This document shows positions 37,342-41,310 of a DNA stretch of 41,310 nt, piece by piece. The stretch is from Actinomycetes bacterium (GTDB lineage: Bacteria; Actinomycetota; Actinomycetes; Actinomycetales; Microbacteriaceae). The translations under genes and the position numbers were made by a program. Under the pieces are notes generated by a model. The model saw nothing but the letters and a program-made list of their open reading frames with translations, was not told the origin of the DNA and ran no database searches. The stretch is taken from contig JAEWJG010000160.1 of assembly GCA_023386675.1 (NCBI GenBank), positions 1 to 41,310 on the forward strand, written 5' to 3'. Numbering within the stretch: position 1 is the stretch's first letter; the number at the start of each line of letters is the position of its first letter.

Positions 37342-37344
37342 CAT
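37339..37344 (+). promoter_or_regulatory. -10 element of a leaderless promoter for the sigma factor gene
   Basis: TAGCAT, 6 bases before ATG 37351; its first three bases are the stop codon of the preceding gene. This is a housekeeping-type hexamer, not an ECF41 sequence, so the sigma factor is probably expressed without autoregulation from this site (read-through from 36505 remains possible). Confidence 0.55.
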
Positions 37345-37350
37345 TCGGCC

Positions 37351-38241
37351 ATGCCCGGGGAGACAGCGCACGCCGACCTGACCGCCGCAGCGGAGACGTT
37401 CGCGGCGGTCCGGCCGCGCCTGTTCGGCATCGCCTACCGGATGCTCGGCACCGTCGCCGACGCAGAGGACATCGTCCAGGACACCTGGGAGCGCTGGCAG
37501 GGCACCGACCGGTCGGCGGTGCGCGAGCCCGCGGCCTTCCTGGCGACCACCGCCACGCGGCTCGCGATCAATCAGGCCCAGTCGGCGCGCGTGCGGCGCG
37601 AGACCTACGTCGGCCCGTGGCTGCCGGAGCCGGTCGACACGTCTGCAGACCCGTTGCTCGGCGCGGAGCGCGGCGAGGCCCTGGAGTTCGCCGTGCTCGT
37701 CCTGCTGGAGTCGCTGTCGCCGACGGAGCGCGCGGCGTACGTGCTGCGGGAGGCGTTCGACTACCCGTATGCGCAGATCGCGGAGATCATCCAGGGCTCG
37801 GAAGCCTCCGCGCGGCAGCTCGTGAGCCGCGCCCGCAGGCACCTCACCGAGCAGCGGCACGTGCGCGAGGCCGACCGGCAGGAGCAGCGGAGGATGCTCG
37901 AAGCGTTCCTCGAAGCGGCCCAATCGGGCGACATCGCCGAGCTGGAGCGGATCTTCACCGCCGACATCGTCAGCTACTCCGACGGCGGCGGCCTGGCGCG
38001 CGCGTCCCGCATCCCGGTGTTCACGCGCGAGACGGTCGCCAAGTACCTGCGCTCGTTCCACACCCGGTTCTGGGAGGGGACCGTCCACGTCGTTGAGGCG
38101 AACGGCGGTCCTGCGGCGGTGCTGGTGCGCGATGGGAGCGTCGTCGCCTTCGTCACGCTCGATGTCACGACCGACGGGATCCGGCGCCTGCAGTGGGTGC
38201 TCAACCCCGAGAAGCTGAGGCGCCTGCCCGTCCCCGCCTGA
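37351..38241 (+). CDS. sigJ: ECF41 (SigJ) sigma factor with regulatory SnoaL-like C-terminal domain
   Basis: 296 residues, the ECF41 length. Region 2 is FAAVRPRLFGIAYRMLGTVA, DAEDIVQDTWERWQG and AFLATTATRLAINQAQSAR. The linker has the subgroup motif WLPEP. Region 4 is LSPTERAAYVLREAFDYPYA with IAEIIQGSEASARQLVSRAR. The C-terminal domain (about residues 185 to 296) is SnoaL-like with the DGGG motif (SYSDGGG) and the end LNPEKL, the feature that replaces a separate anti-sigma factor. No membrane anti-sigma gene is adjacent, as expected. Four TGTCACA-N16-(G/T)GTC sites around it give its likely targets. Confidence 0.94.
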   Translation: MPGETAHADLTAAAETFAAVRPRLFGIAYRMLGTVADAEDIVQDTWERWQGTDRSAVREPAAFLATTATRLAINQAQSARVRRETYVGPWLPEPVDTSADPLLGAERGEALEFAVLVLLESLSPTERAAYVLREAFDYPYAQIAEIIQGSEASARQLVSRARRHLTEQRHVREADRQEQRRMLEAFLEAAQSGDIAELERIFTADIVSYSDGGGLARASRIPVFTRETVAKYLRSFHTRFWEGTVHVVEANGGPAAVLVRDGSVVAFVTLDVTTDGIRRLQWVLNPEKLRRLPVPA

Positions 38242-38243
38242 CC

Positions 38244-38270
38244 TGTCACAGATCGATGCCCTGCCTTGTC
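38244..38270 (+). promoter_or_regulatory. ECF41-type promoter of the flavoprotein/cytochrome b genes
   Basis: TGTCACA (38244-38250), 16 bases, then TGTC (38267-38270). It starts 3 bases after the sigma factor stop codon and 41 bases lie between the -10 and ATG 38311. Confidence 0.7.
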
Positions 38271-38310
38271 TTAGCTGGTGAAGGAATCGTGCTGAGACAG
38301 GGAGGCTGTG

Positions 38311-39663
38311 ATGCGCCGGATCCTGGTGGTCGGCGGCGGGTACGCCGGTTTCTACACCGCATGGAAGCTGGAGAAGAAGCTCCGGCGTGACGAGGCGGAG
38401 ATCGTGGTGGTCGACCCGCGGCCGTACATGACCTATCAGCCGTTCCTGCCCGAGGTCGCGGCCGGTTCGATCGAGGCGCGGCACGCGGCCATCCCGCTCC
38501 GCAGCCATCTGAAGCGAGCACGGCTCATCCACGCGAGTGTCACGCGCATCGACCACGCGTCGAAGACCGTGAGCGTGCGCCCCGTGGACGGCGAGCCGTT
38601 CGACCTCGGCTACGACATCATCGTGGTCACGGCCGGCGCGGTGACGCGCACGTTCCCCATCCCGGGCGTGGTCGAGAACGCGATCGGGATGAAGCACGTC
38701 GAGGAGGCGGTGGCGATCCGCGACCGGCTGCTGGATGCGTTCGACCGGGCGGCCGTACTGCCCCCAGGGCCCGTGCGGTCGCGGCTGCTGACCGTGGCGT
38801 TCGTCGGCGGCGGCTTCTCCGGCGTCGAGGGGTTCGGCGAGACGCTGTCGCTGGCGACCGCCCTGCTGAAGTCGTACCCCGAGCTGCGGTTCTCCGACCT
38901 GTCGTTCCACCTGGTGGAGGCGCGCGACCGCATCCTGCCGGAGGTGACCGACGAGCCGGGACGCTGGGTCGTGCGGTCGCTGGAGCAGCGCGGGGCGCGC
39001 ATCCACCTCGGCACCCAGCTCGTGTCGGCGGACGGCGGCCACCTGGTGCTGTCGACCGGCGAGGAGTTCGACGCTCACACCATCGTGTGGACGGCCGGGA
39101 ACGGCGCGAACCCGGTGGTCGCCAACAACACCGACCTCCCCGTGACGGCCCGCGGCTCGATCACGGTCCGGGCGGATCTGCGGGTGGCGACCGCCGACGG
39201 AATCGTGCCGGACGCGTGGGCAGCAGGTGACGACGCGGCCGTGCCTGACCTGGCGTCGCCGATCGAGGGCGCGATCACGGTGCCGAACGCGCAGCACGCC
39301 GTGCGGCAGGCGAAGCGGCTGGCGAAGAACATCGTCGCGACGCTGCACGGCGAGCAGCCGAAGGACTACGTGCACCACAGCCTCGGCGTCGTCGCGACCC
39401 TGGGCCTCGGGAAGGGGATCTTCCAGTGGCGCGGCATCGTCATCACGGGGTTCCTCGCCTGGGTGATGCACCGCGGCTACCACGTGCTCGCCATCCCGAC
39501 GTGGGAGCGGAAGGTGCGCGTCCTTCTGGTCTGGGCGAGCGCCGTGGTGTTCGGCCGCGACATCGTCTCGCTGCTGTCGGTGCAGCATCCCCGCCGCGCG
39601 TTCACCGGCGGGGACCCCGCCGACCGCGAGCCGGCCGACCGCGAGCTCGCCGGGAGCCTCTGA
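38311..39663 (+). CDS. NDH-2-like FAD-dependent pyridine-nucleotide oxidoreductase
   Basis: 450 residues from ATG 38311, with GGAGG five bases before. The FAD motif RILVVGGGYAGFYTAWKLE comes first, then the NDH-2-type PYMTYQPFLPEVAAGSIEA. The NAD(P) motif is VAFVGGGFSGVEGFGETL, the second FAD-binding stretch is DAWAAGDDAAVPD, and QHAVRQAKRLAKNI follows. The C-terminal segment is hydrophobic (GIVITGFLAWVMHRGYHVLA and VLLVWASAVVFGRDIVSLL) and would attach it to the membrane. It likely oxidises NAD(P)H and passes electrons to quinone. Coupled to the cytochrome b gene by a 1-base overlap (39663) and preceded by an ECF41 promoter, so it belongs to the SigJ regulon. Confidence 0.92.
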   Translation: MRRILVVGGGYAGFYTAWKLEKKLRRDEAEIVVVDPRPYMTYQPFLPEVAAGSIEARHAAIPLRSHLKRARLIHASVTRIDHASKTVSVRPVDGEPFDLGYDIIVVTAGAVTRTFPIPGVVENAIGMKHVEEAVAIRDRLLDAFDRAAVLPPGPVRSRLLTVAFVGGGFSGVEGFGETLSLATALLKSYPELRFSDLSFHLVEARDRILPEVTDEPGRWVVRSLEQRGARIHLGTQLVSADGGHLVLSTGEEFDAHTIVWTAGNGANPVVANNTDLPVTARGSITVRADLRVATADGIVPDAWAAGDDAAVPDLASPIEGAITVPNAQHAVRQAKRLAKNIVATLHGEQPKDYVHHSLGVVATLGLGKGIFQWRGIVITGFLAWVMHRGYHVLAIPTWERKVRVLLVWASAVVFGRDIVSLLSVQHPRRAFTGGDPADREPADRELAGSL

Positions 39664-41303
39664 TGCCCGTCGATCGCAGAAGCCGCCCCTCCGTCACCGC
39701 GCGCCTCTCCCGGCTCGTGTCGGGAACCTCCGCGGGCCGCCGCGCGACCGCACTGCGCGAAGAGCTCAGGATGCGGCGAGCGCCGCTGCACTGGACGAAC
39801 CTCTTCGGGGTGGTCGCCGTCGCCTGCGTGGTCGTGCTGTTCGTGACCGGGTTCATCCTGATGTTCGTGTACACGCCGTCGAGCGAGCGCGTGACCTACG
39901 ACGGGCCGTACCTGCCGCTGGCCGGCGCCGAGATGTCGCAGGCACTGCGTTCGACGCTCGCCATCTCGTTCGAGCTGCCGGGCGGTCTGCTGGTGCGGCA
40001 GGCACACCACTGGGCGGCGCTGCTGCTGCCGGCGGCGCTCATCCTGCAGCTGGCGGTGACGTTCTTCACCGGCGCGTTCCGGCGGCCGCGGCGCCTCTCC
40101 TGGCTGCTGCTGTTCGGACTGCTGATCACAGCGCTCGCGGGCGGGTGGAGCGGCTACGCCCTCCCCGACGACATGCTCTCGGGCACCGGGCTGCGGATCG
40201 TCGAGGGGATCGTGCTCGGCATCCCGGTCGTCGGCACCTGGCTGTCGGCGCTGCTGTTCGGCGGCGAGTTCCCCGGCCGGATCATCGAGAACCTCTACCC
40301 CATCCACGTCGCCGTCGTGCCCGCACTGCTCGTGGTGCTGATCGCCGCGCGCGCCCGCAGCGCGTACGTGAACGGGCCCGTGCAGTTCGCCGGGCCAGGA
40401 CGCACCGAGGACCGCGTGGTCGGGCTGCCGGTGTGGCCGAACCTCGCGGTGCGCGCCGGCGGCTTGTTCGCCATCGTCACCGGCGGCCTGCTGGTCGCCG
40501 CCGCGACGGTGACCATCAGCCCGGTCTGGCTGTACGGGCCGTCGTCGCCCGGCGACGCGTCGGCGGGCAGCCAGCCGGACTGGTACACCGGGTTCCTCGA
40601 CGGCGCGCTGCGGCTCGTCCCGCCCGGCTGGGAGGTGGAGTGGCTGGGCCGCACCTGGACGCTCGCGATCCTCGTGCCGCTCGCCGTGGTCGGTCTGTAC
40701 CTGCTCGCGGTCGCCGTCTATCCGTTCGTCGAGGAGTGGGTGACCGGCGATCACCGGGAGCACCGCATCCTGGACCGGCCGCGCAACGAGCCGACCCGCA
40801 CGGGACTCGGAGTCGCCGCGCTCGTCTTCTACGGCGCCCTGTGGGGAGCCGGCAGCGCCGACCTGGTCGCCACGCACTTCCACGTCACGGTCGAGTCGGT
40901 CGTCGCGCTGTACCAGGCGATCGTGGTCGCCGGTCCGCTCGTCGCTCTCCTGCTCACCCGGCGGATCTGCCTGGCGCTGCAGAAGCGCGACCGCGACATC
41001 CTGCTGCACGGCTACGAGACCGGCCGTATCGTCCGGCTGCCAGGCGGTGAGTACGCCGAGGTGCACGGGACGGTGGATGCGGCCGAGCGCTACCGCCTCG
41101 CCGGCCCGGTCGCCGCACAAGCCGAGGACGCGCACCCGGACGAGGACGGCCGGCTGCGGCTCGCCGACCGGGTGCGCGCCGCGCTCGCGCGGGTCTACTT
41201 CGAGGACAGGCTGCAGCCCGTCGAAGACGAGGGCGACGGTGGAGGGCGGGCCGATGAGGCGATCGAACGGGTCGAGACGGCGCGGCCGGCGGGCGCGGCA
41301 TGA
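39663..41303 (+). CDS. Cytochrome b N-terminal domain protein (QcrB-like), stand-alone
   Basis: 546 residues starting at ATG 39663. After a basic N-terminus come multiple spans: LFGVVAVACVVVLFVTGFIL, then RQAHHWAALLLPAALILQLA with the His pair for one haem, WLLLFGLLITALAGGWSGYA, and YPIHVAVVPALLVVLIAARA with the second-helix His. Extra spans follow (LFAIVTGGLLVAAATVTISP, LAILVPLAVVGLYLLAVAVY, and the last near residue 420), with a long hydrophilic tail rich in Arg, Ala and Asp at the end. Bacterial QcrB usually works with a Rieske protein and cytochrome c; neither is beside it in the window. With the NDH-2-like neighbour it could form an alternative quinone-linked electron pathway. Confidence 0.88.
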   Translation: MPVDRRSRPSVTARLSRLVSGTSAGRRATALREELRMRRAPLHWTNLFGVVAVACVVVLFVTGFILMFVYTPSSERVTYDGPYLPLAGAEMSQALRSTLAISFELPGGLLVRQAHHWAALLLPAALILQLAVTFFTGAFRRPRRLSWLLLFGLLITALAGGWSGYALPDDMLSGTGLRIVEGIVLGIPVVGTWLSALLFGGEFPGRIIENLYPIHVAVVPALLVVLIAARARSAYVNGPVQFAGPGRTEDRVVGLPVWPNLAVRAGGLFAIVTGGLLVAAATVTISPVWLYGPSSPGDASAGSQPDWYTGFLDGALRLVPPGWEVEWLGRTWTLAILVPLAVVGLYLLAVAVYPFVEEWVTGDHREHRILDRPRNEPTRTGLGVAALVFYGALWGAGSADLVATHFHVTVESVVALYQAIVVAGPLVALLLTRRICLALQKRDRDILLHGYETGRIVRLPGGEYAEVHGTVDAAERYRLAGPVAAQAEDAHPDEDGRLRLADRVRAALARVYFEDRLQPVEDEGDGGGRADEAIERVETARPAGAA

Positions 41304-41310
41304 CGCGGGC
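41300..41310 (+). CDS. Possible start of another gene (runs off the window)
   Basis: ATGA at 41300-41303 overlaps the stop of the cytochrome b gene in the coupling layout common in this window. Only the first codons (MTR) are visible, so nothing more can be said. Confidence 0.25.

Noticed and set aside
36232..39588. Long open frame on the - strand opposite the exporter, sigma factor and flavoprotein genes
   Set aside because: Antisense shadow of well-supported genes, with no recognisable motif and the same biased composition.
1..41310. CRISPR array, insertion sequence, rRNA
   Set aside because: No regularly spaced repeats, no transposase or integrase-like frame, and no ribosomal RNA sequence were seen.

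Overview
The window is high-GC DNA (about 70 % G+C outside one patch). It is gene-dense, with many 1- to 4-base start/stop overlaps, frequent GTG starts, and a recurrent promoter layout in which a TANNNT -10 hexamer lies 6 to 8 bases before the start codon (leaderless mRNAs). With the protein types seen, this points to an actinobacterium, most likely Microbacteriaceae (Leifsonia-like). The genus is my inference. No ribosomal RNA, CRISPR array, insertion sequence or integrase was seen.

Layout. 1-547 (-): start of a kdp potassium-ATPase operon (a 27-residue membrane peptide, kdpF, partial kdpA). 775-2047: a coupled pair of unknown genes and a DUF4287 gene. 2114-4050: a divergent TetR regulator/amidohydrolase pair with a palindromic operator between them. 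4037-17608 (-): an eight-gene operon encoding a sugar-binding lipoprotein, two ABC permeases, a Gfo/Idh/MocA dehydrogenase, a ThuA-like protein, a GH38 alpha-mannosidase, a GH2 beta-galactosidase and a GH36 alpha-galactosidase. 17826-19037 (+): a ROK-family repressor. 19077-23800 (+): inositol-catabolism genes iolC, an IolJ-type aldolase, iolB and iolD. 23819-24580 (-): a GntR/UTRA regulator. 24684-26478: a CorA-type and a VIT/CCC1-type metal transporter, divergent. 26563-26633: tRNA-Gly(CCC). About 26634-29160: a patch of clearly lower G+C carrying a small winged-helix-like protein and a dGTPase-family dNTP hydrolase. 29203-34053: DUF4190 protein, epoxide-hydrolase-like protein, aldo/keto reductase, S1C serine protease with PDZ domain, DUF1905 protein and a stand-alone SnoaL-like domain. 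34190-41303: an ECF41 (SigJ) sigma factor with two NmrA-like oxidoreductase paralogues, a DHA2 exporter, an NDH-2-like flavoprotein and a stand-alone cytochrome b.

Three systems stand out. (1) The same 24-bp imperfect palindrome (half-site CTATGTCCT) lies before the glycosidase/ABC operon and before the iol operon, on either side of the ROK gene. This ties oligosaccharide uptake and cleavage to inositol catabolism and suggests a glycosyl-inositol utilisation regulon. (2) Four copies of TGTCACA-N16-(G/T)GTC, the ECF41 promoter pattern, lie before the two NmrA-like genes, the exporter and the flavoprotein/cytochrome b pair, which outlines a local SigJ regulon. A separate gene encodes a protein alignable with the regulatory C-terminal domain of SigJ. 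(3) The dGTPase-family enzyme with a small coupled partner, on low-G+C DNA directly next to a tRNA gene, is a good candidate for a phage-defence cargo (dNTP depletion).

Internal logic of the sugar locus. None of the three glycosidases has a signal peptide, so glycans would be imported by the ABC system and cut inside the cell. No ATPase is encoded here, so a shared MsiK-type ATPase elsewhere would be needed. Released inositol could enter the partial iol pathway. iolE and iolA are absent from the window, and the Gfo/Idh/MocA protein is the only candidate for an inositol or glycoside dehydrogenase.
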